Origin: Paenibacillus sp. J31TS4
GTDB lineage: Bacteria; Bacillota; Bacilli; Paenibacillales; NBRC-103111
NCBI RefSeq assembly: GCF_018403265.1
Contig: NZ_BOSI01000001.1
Location: 1,550,001 to 1,614,000, forward strand
Direction: 5' to 3'
Length of the DNA stretch: 64,000 bases
A program made the position numbers and the translations under genes. Below the pieces are notes generated by a model, which saw only the letters and a list, made by a program, of their open reading frames with translations, ran no database searches and was not told the origin of the DNA. Shown in pieces: positions 32,347-40,533 of the stretch; the first letter of the stretch is position 1, and every line of letters begins with the position of its first letter.

Positions 32347-35300
32347 TTACTTGTACAGCCACACTTTTAACAGCGAGAACAGCTGGTCGGGATTGATCGG
32401 CTTGCTGATGTAATCGCTCGCCCCCGCCTCTAGACACTTGAACCGGTCCTCTTCCATCGCTTTGGCCGTCAGCGCGATGATCGGCAGCTGGTCGTAAGCC
32501 GGCTGCTTACGGATTTTCTTCATCGCCTCGTAACCGTTCATCTCCGGCATCATGATATCCATCAGCACGAGATCGATATCGGGCTGCTGCTCCAGTACCT
32601 GGAGCGCCTCGCGGCCGTTCTGGGCGAAGCTGACCGCCATCCGGTAGCCCTCCAGCAGGCCCGAGAGGGCGAAGATGTTGCGGATATCGTCGTCGACGAG
32701 CAGAATTTTGCGCCCCTCGAGTACTTTCTCGCGATTGGACAGATTCTCCAGCAGCTTCTGCTTGTCCTCCGGCAGTCCGGCATGAATCCGGTGCAGGAAC
32801 AGCGAGGTTTCGTCGTAGAGCCTCTCCTGGGACTTGACGTTCTTGATGATGATGCTGTCCGCATACTGCTTGAGCTGCGTCTCTTCCTGCGAGGTAATCT
32901 GCTTGCCCGTGTAGATGATGATCGGAATGGTCCGCAGCTGAGGGTTCGTCCGGATGCGCTCCAGCAGGTCGAAGCCGGTTATGTCCGCGAGGCCCAAATC
33001 CAGCACCATGCAGTCGAAGTGCTGCGCGCCCAGCGCCTCGAGCGCCCCCTCGCCGGTACCGACCGCGGTGATGGCCACATCCTCGTAATCGATCAGATCG
33101 ACGAGACTGCCGCGCAGCGCTTCGTCGTCCTCCACGATCAGCAGCCTCTTGACCTCCTTGCGAAGAAACGATTCAATCCGCAGGAAGCTCTGCTCGAGCT
33201 TGTCCTTGTCCACGGGCTTCCTTATGTAGGCGATCGCGCCTAGGCTGAGCCCCTGCCTCTGCTCGTCCATTCCCGATATGATGTGAATGGGGATGTGCCG
33301 GGTATCCGGGTCGTTCTTCAGCCGGTTCAGCACGGACCAGCCGTCCATGACGGGCAGATGCAGATCGAGAATGATCGCGTCCGGCTGATACTTCTGGGCG
33401 AGGGCCAGTCCCTTGTCGCCCTGCACCGCGGCGAGGGTGCGGAAGCCTCTCTCCCGCGCCATCTCCAGGAGCAGCTTGGCGAATTCGAGATCGTCCTCGA
33501 TGACCAGGAGCACCCGGTCGTCCTGCCCGATCACATCCCGGTCGTCCGTCAGCTCCGGCGGAGCCGAAAGATCGGGATTGGGCTCCGCTGGCAGCGGCAG
33601 CAGGACGTTCTCCGGCCGGGCGGACTTGTCCTCCCGGGATGCCGCCGCTTCGGTCTGGTCCTCCCGCGCCGGCGCGACGGGCAGATACAGCGTGAAGGTG
33701 CTGCCCTTGCCTTCCGCGGACTGGAGGCCGATATCCCCGCCGATCAGCTTGGCGAGCTCCCGGCTGATTGTCAGGCCGAGGCCCGTGCCCCCGTACTTCC
33801 GGCTGGTCGTGCCGTCCGCCTGTTGGAACGCCTCGAAGATGGCGGCCAGCTTGTCCTGCGGGATGCCGATGCCCGTGTCCACGACGGTAAAGGCGATCCG
33901 CTCCGCCGGAAAGCCGGTCCCGTCCGATTCCCGTACGGAGGCGGGAGGCGCCCAGTCGATCCGCAGATGAACGCTCCCCTGCTCCGTGAATTTGAGCGCG
34001 TTGGCCACGAGATTCCGCAAAATCTGCTGCAGGCGGTAGCTGTCCGTCTGCAGTGAGCTCGGCAGCCGGTCGGAGATTTCCACGGCAAACTCGATTCCTT
34101 TCTCCGCGGCGAGCGGCTGAAAGCTGCGCTCCATCGTCTCTTTGATTCCCTGCAGGCTGACAGGCTCGACGACCAGCGTCATTTTGCCCGATTCGATTTT
34201 GGACATATCCAAAATTTCGTTGATCCTATGCAGCAGCTCGCTGCCCGAGGAGTGGATCGTCCGGGCGTATTCCACCTGCTTGGGCAGCAGGTTGGCCTCC
34301 TTGTTCTCCTGCAGCAGTTGGGACAGGATGAGCAGGCTGTTCAGCGGTGTCCGCAGCTCATGGGACATGTTCGCGAGGAATTCCGACTTGTACTTGGACG
34401 CCAGCGACAGCTCGCCGGCCTGCCGTTCCAAATCCTTTTTCTGCTCGGCAGTAAGAACATACTGCGTCTCCAGCTCCCGCGCCTTGTCCAAGAGCTGCTG
34501 GTTGCTCTCCTCGAGCTCCTCCTGCTGCCGCTGGAGCCTCTCCTCCGATATTCGCAGGGCTCTCGTCTGTTTTTCGAGCCCTTCGTTGGACAGCTTGAGC
34601 GCTTCCTGCTGATTGACAAGCTCCTCAGATTGCATCTGGAGCTCCTCGTTCTGCGTCTGAAGCTCCTGGGTTTGCTGCTGCAGCTCCTCCTTCTGCTTCC
34701 GGGTCTCGACGAGGAGCGATTCCACCTGATCGCGGTCGCGGATCGTATTAAGCAGCGTGCCGAGACTTCCACACAGCTGGTCCAGCAGCTGGCGCTCCGT
34801 TTCGGTCAGCTTGCGCAGCGAGGCCAGTTCGAGAACAGCCAGCACCTCCGACCGGTATGGAATCGGCTGTACGAGCAGCTGCGCGGGTGCAGCGCCGCCG
34901 AGACTAGAGCGCACGCGAAAATAATCGGCGGGCACCTCCTCGATGACAATTGGCGACCGGTCGAGCGCGCATTGACCGACCAGCCCGATGCCCGGCCGGA
35001 TAGCCGCTGCCGGCTCCTCCAACTCCTCCACCGCGTAACCGGCGGCGAAGCGGAGCCCTTCGCTTTCCTTCATATAGAAGGTCCCGTAGGCCGCTCCCAC
35101 GAGCGGCGTCAACTCGTTCATGACGAGCTGCGCCACCTCCTTCACCGACTTGAAGCCCTGCACACGGGTCATCAGCTCCGAGATATGGGACTTGATCCAG
35201 GCCTGCTGCTCCATCGAGAGGCGAACCTCTCGTTCCTCGGCTGTCTTGTCCAGCAGATCGACGGCCAGCTCCCGGAACATGCCTGCGAGATCGCCGAATT

Positions 35301-35568
35301 CGTCCTTGCCCGCCGCCTTCTCCAGCGATTCGTCCAGCTTGCCGCTGGCCATTTCCTTCAGAATATAGGCAATTTGATTCATTCCTCTGTTTATGCGTTG
35401 TCCGATCGAGGCCGCAGTCCACACCCCTGCGCCCATAGCGGCCAGTCCGACTGCCGCCGCCCCCAGTGCCCAGCCCCCGGGAGCCGTGGCCGCCCCGAGA
35501 ATCGTTAACGCCCCCGTACTCCCGAGCAGGACGCTGTACCCGATTCCCAGCTTCGTCTTTAGCTTCAT
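32347..35568 (-). CDS. Hybrid sensor histidine kinase (HAMP-GAF-HisKA-HATPase-3xREC)
   Basis: 1073 residues. Two N-terminal membrane helices (about 6-50) are followed by a HAMP region, a GAF domain (about 150-290), and a Glu/Gln-rich coiled coil (QQQTQELQTQNEELQMQSEE). HisKA has FLANMSHELRTPLNSLL (phospho-His), and the ATPase boxes are LVANALKF, VDTGIGIP and GGTGLGL. Three receiver domains follow, with phospho-Asp in IILDLHLPVMDG, MVLDLGLADITG and LVLMDIMMPEMNG. It likely senses an internal or membrane signal. Start 35568 has AAGGAG, but 12 nt away. Cotranscribed with cheR-like. Confidence 0.9.
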   Translation of the reverse strand: MKLKTKLGIGYSVLLGSTGALTILGAATAPGGWALGAAAVGLAAMGAGVWTAASIGQRINRGMNQIAYILKEMASGKLDESLEKAAGKDEFGDLAGMFRELAVDLLDKTAEEREVRLSMEQQAWIKSHISELMTRVQGFKSVKEVAQLVMNELTPLVGAAYGTFYMKESEGLRFAAGYAVEELEEPAAAIRPGIGLVGQCALDRSPIVIEEVPADYFRVRSSLGGAAPAQLLVQPIPYRSEVLAVLELASLRKLTETERQLLDQLCGSLGTLLNTIRDRDQVESLLVETRKQKEELQQQTQELQTQNEELQMQSEELVNQQEALKLSNEGLEKQTRALRISEERLQRQQEELEESNQQLLDKARELETQYVLTAEQKKDLERQAGELSLASKYKSEFLANMSHELRTPLNSLLILSQLLQENKEANLLPKQVEYARTIHSSGSELLHRINEILDMSKIESGKMTLVVEPVSLQGIKETMERSFQPLAAEKGIEFAVEISDRLPSSLQTDSYRLQQILRNLVANALKFTEQGSVHLRIDWAPPASVRESDGTGFPAERIAFTVVDTGIGIPQDKLAAIFEAFQQADGTTSRKYGGTGLGLTISRELAKLIGGDIGLQSAEGKGSTFTLYLPVAPAREDQTEAAASREDKSARPENVLLPLPAEPNPDLSAPPELTDDRDVIGQDDRVLLVIEDDLEFAKLLLEMARERGFRTLAAVQGDKGLALAQKYQPDAIILDLHLPVMDGWSVLNRLKNDPDTRHIPIHIISGMDEQRQGLSLGAIAYIRKPVDKDKLEQSFLRIESFLRKEVKRLLIVEDDEALRGSLVDLIDYEDVAITAVGTGEGALEALGAQHFDCMVLDLGLADITGFDLLERIRTNPQLRTIPIIIYTGKQITSQEETQLKQYADSIIIKNVKSQERLYDETSLFLHRIHAGLPEDKQKLLENLSNREKVLEGRKILLVDDDIRNIFALSGLLEGYRMAVSFAQNGREALQVLEQQPDIDLVLMDIMMPEMNGYEAMKKIRKQPAYDQLPIIALTAKAMEEDRFKCLEAGASDYISKPINPDQLFSLLKVWLYK

Positions 35569-35792
35569 AAAAGAACATAACTCCTTTGTGAGACAGGCCC
35601 GCACAGGTCCTGTCTGGGATGCGCTCACACCCGGGTAGCACCCATCTTTCCTTACTTCCACATGAGCCTCTACTATCCTTTACCCTTCAAGCAAGAAACG
35701 AAATCCGCCTCTTGCCGGAAGATGCCACCCTTTTCCCGAATTCAGCGGGATTCTCCTCTTGGATCGTGGAGACGAGGCCTTGTCATCCAGCA

Positions 35793-35821
35793 CAAAAAAA
35801 AGCAGGCCGTGGCGGCCTGCC
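35793..35821 (-). terminator. Terminator after phoU
   Basis: GCAGGCC/GGCCTGC stem with a 5-nt loop, and eight T on the minus strand, 40 bp after the phoU stop. It separates the pst-phoU operon from the hybrid kinase gene. The rest of 35569-35792 has no gene. Confidence 0.87.
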
Positions 35822-35861
35822 TCTTAGTTTACCATTCCTTGGCGCCGATTGCCCGATCGGC

Positions 35862-36521
35862 CTACGGGTTCAAGTCCTTGCGGACCCCGGTCACCAGATA
35901 GATGACCCCTTCCCCGATGTTGGTCGTATGGTCCGCAACCCGCTCCAGCGAATTGGCGACCAGCATCAGATGGATCAGCTGCCGATTGGCGGCGGCGCTC
36001 GTCCCCATCAGCCCGGTGATCTCCTGCAGCACGTCTCCGTACAGCCGGTCCACCTCGTCGTCCCGCTCAGCGAGAGCGGCTGCGCGGTTGACGTCCCGGC
36101 TTGTAAAGGCGGCCAGACTCTCCTTCAGCATCGATTTGGCCACCAGCGCCATCCGCGGGATGTCGACAAGCGGCTTGACGAGCGTCTCGCCGGCCAGACG
36201 CGTCGTTACCTTGGCGATATCCACCGCATAATCGGCGATCCGCTCGAGATCGATCGCGATCTTGAGCGCCATTCCGATAATGCGCAGGTCGCGCGCCATC
36301 GGCTGCTGCAGCGCGATGAGCCGGAGGCACCGCTCCTCGATTCTCGTCATCAGCTCGTCGATCCGATCGTCGCGGGCGACGGTTTCGCGCGCTCTCTTTT
36401 CGTCTCCAGAGGAGAGCGACTCGACCGCCTCGTTTATCTGCTCCTCCACCTCGGCGCCCATTCTCGTCAAGAGCGCCTCCAGCTCCTGGAGTGCGTGCTG
36501 GTAATTCGACCTCGTTTCCAT
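35862..36521 (-). CDS. phoU: Phosphate signalling protein PhoU
   Basis: 219 residues, two PhoU three-helix repeats. The metal-binding signature of the first is ERCLRLIALQQPMARDLR...ADYAVDIAK, with DRIDELM before it; the second has ANSLERVADHTTNIGEG. PhoU links the Pst transporter to the PhoR kinase and damps signalling when phosphate is plentiful. It is last of the pst genes, 34 nt after pstB, and followed by a terminator. Confidence 0.95.
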   Translation of the reverse strand: METRSNYQHALQELEALLTRMGAEVEEQINEAVESLSSGDEKRARETVARDDRIDELMTRIEERCLRLIALQQPMARDLRIIGMALKIAIDLERIADYAVDIAKVTTRLAGETLVKPLVDIPRMALVAKSMLKESLAAFTSRDVNRAAALAERDDEVDRLYGDVLQEITGLMGTSAAANRQLIHLMLVANSLERVADHTTNIGEGVIYLVTGVRKDLNP

Positions 36522-36555
36522 CCGCCTGCCTCCTTCTCGTCGTCGGCCGGGTTCG

Positions 36556-37314
36556 TCAGCCGAACCGGCCGGTAATGTAATCTTCGGTTCTCGAATCGCG
36601 CGGCGTGGTGAACATGCGGTCTGTCTCGTCGGTCTCCACCAGGTACCCGTTCAGGAAGAACGAGGTCCGATCGGAAATGCGCGCGGCCTGCTGCATGTTG
36701 TGGGTGACGATGATGATCGTGTACCGCTCCTTTAGCTGCTGGGTCAGCTCCTCGACTTTGAGCGTCGAGATCGGATCGAGCGCCGAGGTCGGCTCGTCCA
36801 TGAGCAGCACCTCCGGCTCGACCGCGAGCAGCCGTGCGATGCAAAGACGCTGCTGCTGCCCCCCGGACAAGCCGAGTGCGGACTTGTGAAGACGATCCTT
36901 CACCTCGTCCCAGAGGGCGGCCTGCCGGAGGCTGCGCTCGACGATCTCCGCCAGCTCCGCCTTTTTCTTCGTGCCGTGAATGCGGGGTCCGTAGGCCACG
37001 TTGTCGAAAATGCTCATCGGAAACGGGTTCGGCCGTTGGAAGACCATGCCGACCCGCTTGCGGAGCGAGGCGACGTCCGTATCCGGTGCATAGATGTTCT
37101 GCCCGTCTACCTGCACGCTGCCCGTAATCGACACGCCGTCAATTAGATCGTTCATCCGGTTGAGCGTGCGCAGAAAGGTCGATTTGCCGCAGCCAGAAGG
37201 TCCGATCAGAGCGGAAACGGAATGCTCCGGAATCGTCAGCTCGATGTCGTGAAGCGCCCGGTTGCTGCCGTAGGACAGGTTCAAGGCGTCTACCTGAATT
37301 TTTGTATGGGTCAC
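36556..37314 (-). CDS. pstB: Phosphate ABC transporter ATP-binding protein
   Basis: 252 residues. Walker A is [19 protein letters not shown], the signature is [19 protein letters not shown], Walker B is [16 protein letters not shown], and the H-loop is [11 protein letters not shown]. The typical PstB insert with [14 protein letters not shown] is present. It powers phosphate import through PstA/PstC. Six nt after pstA and 34 nt before phoU, in one operon. Confidence 0.97.
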   Translation of the reverse strand: MTHTKIQVDALNLSYGSNRALHDIELTIPEHSVSALIGPSGCGKSTFLRTLNRMNDLIDGVSITGSVQVDGQNIYAPDTDVASLRKRVGMVFQRPNPFPMSIFDNVAYGPRIHGTKKKAELAEIVERSLRQAALWDEVKDRLHKSALGLSGGQQQRLCIARLLAVEPEVLLMDEPTSALDPISTLKVEELTQQLKERYTIIIVTHNMQQAARISDRTSFFLNGYLVETDETDRMFTTPRDSRTEDYITGRFG

Positions 37315-37320
37315 CGGATG

Positions 37321-38178
37321 TTACCTCCCTGACAGTTTTTTCTGAATGATGCGTCCCGGAATGGCGATGAGCAGGTTCAGCCCAAGCACGATCAGGACGA
37401 GCAGCGCGGCGCTGGCATCGGCGATCTCCTTGGCGTCCGGTGCGAGCGAGCTCGAACCGGAGTACCACAGGTGGAGCGCCAGCGTCTCGCCCATCGCCAT
37501 CGGATCAAAGTCCGGCACCTTGCGCGAGACGGACAGTCCCGCCGTGTAGATGAGGAGCGCGGTTTCGCCGAGGGCACGTCCCGCGACGAGCGTCACGCCG
37601 GTGATCAGCGTTGGCAGCGACGACGGAATGAGCACTTTGCGGACCGCCTGCCAACGCGTCGAGCCGAGGGCGAGCGAAGCCTCCCAATACGAAGCGGGCA
37701 CCGAGCGGATCGCGTCTTCAGTTACCCGGACGAGGACGGGAAGGTTCAAAAGCGACAGCGTCGCGGCACCCGCCAAAATCGAAAATTTGAAGCCGAGCCA
37801 GTTCACGAACAAGAGGGCGCCGAACAGACCAAAGACGATCGAAGGAACCGACGAAAGTGCCTCGACGGATACCCGGACGAGCTCGGTGAACCGGTTCTTC
37901 CGGGCATAAACCGCGAGGTAGATGCCCGAGCCGATGCCGATCGGCAGCGAGAACAAGAGCGACAGGAACAGAATGTAGAATGTATTGAATAGCTGAGGAC
38001 CGACGCCGCCCCCCGCCCGGACCTCCGACGGCCGTCCCGTCAGGAAGCTCCAGGACAGATGAGGCAGCCCCCTCCCGAGAATCCGGATCAGAAACCAGGC
38101 CAGGATCGCAATAATCAGCAGGCCCATCGCCCAGAAAAAGACCGTGGCCGCCCGGTCGGCCAGTTTGTTTTTGGTCAT
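37321..38178 (-). CDS. pstA: Phosphate ABC transporter permease PstA
   Basis: 285 residues, six membrane helices. The ABC-permease EAA loop reads YWEASLALGSTRWQAVRKVLIPSSLPTLITG-like (EASLALGSTRWQ). It forms the membrane channel with PstC. The start overlaps the stop of pstC by 4 nt (ATGA), indicating coupled translation; pstB starts 6 nt downstream. Confidence 0.96.
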   Translation of the reverse strand: MTKNKLADRAATVFFWAMGLLIIAILAWFLIRILGRGLPHLSWSFLTGRPSEVRAGGGVGPQLFNTFYILFLSLLFSLPIGIGSGIYLAVYARKNRFTELVRVSVEALSSVPSIVFGLFGALLFVNWLGFKFSILAGAATLSLLNLPVLVRVTEDAIRSVPASYWEASLALGSTRWQAVRKVLIPSSLPTLITGVTLVAGRALGETALLIYTAGLSVSRKVPDFDPMAMGETLALHLWYSGSSSLAPDAKEIADASAALLVLIVLGLNLLIAIPGRIIQKKLSGR

Positions 38179-39107
38179 GCTTGCTCCCTCCTTTTAGCGA
38201 CGACGCGAATGAGCAGAATGAGTCCTAGCGACAGCAGCAGCAGGACGAGCGCCATCAGGTAGAGAGCGTTGTTCCAGGGCGTGCCGTAAAAGGTATTGCC
38301 CATGTCCTTGACGATCGCCGTCGTCAGCACAGTAGTGGAGTCGAGCAGCGAGCCGGGAATTTTGGGCGAGTTGCCGATTACCATGAACACGGCCATCGTC
38401 TCCCCGATGGCGCGGCCCATGCCGAGAATGACGCCGGTCATGATGCCTGGCATCGTCGCAGGCAGCAGTACTCTCCAGATCGTCTGCCAGCGCGTCGCCC
38501 CGAGGGCTAGCGAGGCTTCCTCAAGCCGTCCCGGAAGCGAGCGGAGCGCATCCTCCGAGATCGAGAGGATCGTCGGCAGAATCATCACGGCCAGGATGAT
38601 CGCGGCCGGCAGAATGCCGTAGCCCTGGCTGCCGAACAGCTTTCCGAGAAAGGGCACGAGCACGGTCAGGCCGATGAGGCCGTAGACGACCGAGGGAATG
38701 CCGACGAACAGATCCGCCGCGGGCCGGAGAATCTCTCTCATCCAGCGGGGAGCGATCTTGGCCATGAAGATGGCGCCCGACAACGCAAGCGGAACCGCCA
38801 GGACGACCGAGAGCAGCGTCAGCAGCACGGTGCTGTATAGGAAAGGAAACGCGCCGAAGGACGGATTGTCCGAAGACGGGTTCCATTCGGTGGAGAAGAA
38901 AAAGTCCGTAAACGAGACATCCTTGAACGTCTGTGCGCCCTGCCAGCCGACGAACAGGACGATGGCAAAGATGACGGCCGTCACCGCCGTGGCGCTGATG
39001 GCGAACAGCCGGCGCATCCAGCGGTCGTAGCCGTGCTGCCTGCCGGTCCACCTGGCGGCTTCGCGCGTTTGCGGTTCGGTTTGCGTATTTAGGGATTGAT
39101 AGGCCAA
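38175..39107 (-). CDS. pstC: Phosphate ABC transporter permease PstC
   Basis: 310 residues. After a polar N-terminus (about 40 residues) come six helices; the EAA loop is LEEASLALGATRWQTIWRV. Partner of PstA. It has its own Pho box (39184-39211) about 75 bp upstream and is separated from pstS by two hairpins, so it can be expressed partly independently of pstS. Neighbour pstA overlaps it by 4 nt. Confidence 0.96.
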   Translation of the reverse strand: MAYQSLNTQTEPQTREAARWTGRQHGYDRWMRRLFAISATAVTAVIFAIVLFVGWQGAQTFKDVSFTDFFFSTEWNPSSDNPSFGAFPFLYSTVLLTLLSVVLAVPLALSGAIFMAKIAPRWMREILRPAADLFVGIPSVVYGLIGLTVLVPFLGKLFGSQGYGILPAAIILAVMILPTILSISEDALRSLPGRLEEASLALGATRWQTIWRVLLPATMPGIMTGVILGMGRAIGETMAVFMVIGNSPKIPGSLLDSTTVLTTAIVKDMGNTFYGTPWNNALYLMALVLLLLSLGLILLIRVVAKRREQA

Positions 39108-39183
39108 CGTGGGTCCTCCTTCCGCCTGTCGAGCCGTGTTCGCTCTAAAGCCTCTTCATCATAAAAGGCCAGTGTTTGCGGAA

Positions 39184-39211
39184 CATTAAAGGTTTGTAAA
39201 GGGAATGTTAA
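39184..39211 (-). promoter_or_regulatory. Pho box upstream of pstC (three 11-nt-spaced repeats)
   Basis: Minus strand: TTAACA-TTCCC-TTTACA-AACCT-TTAATG, hexamers exactly 11 nt apart. This is the PhoP-binding arrangement known in Bacillus. Plus coordinates of the hexamers are 39206-39211, 39195-39200 and 39184-39189. Confidence 0.85.
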
Positions 39212-39234
39212 ATAAGCGGACGGCGGGCGCACAC

Positions 39235-39262
39235 AAAAAACAGGCAGCCACAAGGGAGCCTG
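39235..39262 (-). terminator. Attenuating hairpin between pstS and pstC (distal)
   Basis: CAGGC/GCCTG with a 12-nt loop and six T on the minus strand. It is the second hairpin after pstS. Confidence 0.6.
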
Positions 39263-39320
39263 AGGGCAGGAGAGTTCCGCAAGCGGAGGGCTGTTGAGGG
39301 CTGTCTGTGAAAAGAGAGCC

Positions 39321-39343
39321 AAAAAGACGGCCGGAATCGGCCG
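39321..39343 (-). terminator. Hairpin directly after pstS
   Basis: CGGCCG/CGGCCG stem with a GAAT loop, followed by GTCTTTTTGG on the minus strand, 50 bp after the pstS stop. It is expected to hold pstS mRNA above the level of the transporter genes. Confidence 0.75.
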
Positions 39344-39392
39344 CCTAGTCTGGCAATTGAGGGAATAGGGGTGTCAAAGCCCAACAGAGAGC

Positions 39393-40298
39393 TTACTTGC
39401 CGCTGAGCAGGTTCGCCGGCAGGAAGCCGAGCTTCTCGACCTGCGTGTCCTGGAACTCCTTGCTCATGATGTACTCGAGGAACGCCTTGGTTGCGCCTTC
39501 CGGCTGTCCTTTGGTGTACATATGCTCCATTCCGTACAGCTTATACTGTCCGCCCTTGATTGTTTCCTTGGAGTAAGCGACCCCGTCGATCTTAAGCGCT
39601 TTGACCTTGTCGGTGATGTACGGCGTATCGACGTAGCCGATCGCGCCCGAGCCGCCTGCCACTGCTTCAGCGACCGTTTTGCTCGCGTCCTGCACGACGC
39701 CTTCCTTGGAGAAATCTTTCCCTTCGAGCACGATCTGCTGAACGAGCTTGCGGGAGCCCGACGAATCCTGACGGTGTACCAGCGAGATTTTCTGGTCTTT
39801 GCCGCCGACGTCTTTCCAGTTCGTGATTTTGCCTGTATAGATATCGGCCGCCTGCTGCTTCGTCAGATTGTCCACCGTCACATCCTTGCTGACGATGAGC
39901 GCGAACGGTGCAATCGCTACGACGTGATCGACGAGCTTGGACTTGTCTTCCGCCGAAGCCTCGACATCCGAATTGCCGATCTGCGACGTTCCGTCCAGCA
40001 CGTTCTTGATGCCTTGGCCCGAGCCGCCGCCCGTAGCGTTCACGGTTACCTTCGGGTTTTTGTCCATGAAGTCTTCAGCGGCCTGCTTCACAAGCGGCAG
40101 AAGAGCGGTCGAGCCGGAAGACGTAACGGTGCCGGATATCTCCGGCGATTTGGCCGCTTGGCTGGGCTGTACCGAAGCTGCAGGAGATCCGCTGGCGCCC
40201 GCGCTCCCTTTAGAGTCGTTTCCGCTGCCGCACGCCGTCAGCGTGCCGATCGACAATACTGCTGCAAGGACAAGACTTAATCCTTTTTTGGTTCCCAT
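39393..40298 (-). CDS. pstS: Phosphate-binding lipoprotein PstS
   Basis: 301 residues. The lipoprotein signal peptide ends LSIGTLTAC, so Cys22 would be lipidated, followed by a Ser/Gly/Ala linker. The phosphate-binding loops SGTVTSSGSTALLPL, ATGGGSGQGIKNV and RQDSSGSRK are typical. It captures phosphate outside the membrane and hands it to PstCA. ATG 40298 has GGGAGG 9 nt upstream; the frame is open above without ribosome-binding support. A Pho box lies 68-106 bp before the start. First gene of pstSCAB-phoU. Confidence 0.97.
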   Translation of the reverse strand: MGTKKGLSLVLAAVLSIGTLTACGSGNDSKGSAGASGSPAASVQPSQAAKSPEISGTVTSSGSTALLPLVKQAAEDFMDKNPKVTVNATGGGSGQGIKNVLDGTSQIGNSDVEASAEDKSKLVDHVVAIAPFALIVSKDVTVDNLTKQQAADIYTGKITNWKDVGGKDQKISLVHRQDSSGSRKLVQQIVLEGKDFSKEGVVQDASKTVAEAVAGGSGAIGYVDTPYITDKVKALKIDGVAYSKETIKGGQYKLYGMEHMYTKGQPEGATKAFLEYIMSKEFQDTQVEKLGFLPANLLSGK

Positions 40299-40365
40299 GA
40301 ATGAATCCTCCCTTTTTTTCTCTAGCCTGGTTGGTTGCGAGTACTTCTTCATGGTACGACCCGAA

Positions 40366-40404
40366 TGTAAACCCCGTCCTCATACTACGTTAACGCTGTG
40401 TAAA
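40366..40404 (-). promoter_or_regulatory. Pho box upstream of pstS
   Basis: Minus strand: TTTACA, 5 nt, TTAACG, 5 nt, TGAGGA (weak), 5 nt, TTTACA. All are in 11-nt register (40399-40404, 40388-40393, 40366-40371). PhoP would bind here under phosphate starvation. Confidence 0.85.
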
Positions 40405-40443
40405 AACTAAAAAACATCGCTTTCTTCGCGAAAGAGAAGCAAA

Positions 40444-40475
40444 AAAAGGAAGACAGCCAAGGCTGTCTTCCTTTT
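40444..40475 (-). terminator. Bidirectional terminator after heparinase-like gene
   Basis: AAAAGGAAGACAGCC/GGCTGTCTTCCTTTT with a 2-nt gap, and T-rich after it on the minus strand. It also shields pstS. Confidence 0.87.
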
Positions 40476-40533
40476 GCGGACCCTTCCTACCCCGCTTCTA
40501 GCCGCTAGCTCCGCTTGGGCGGCGGGGTCGCAG

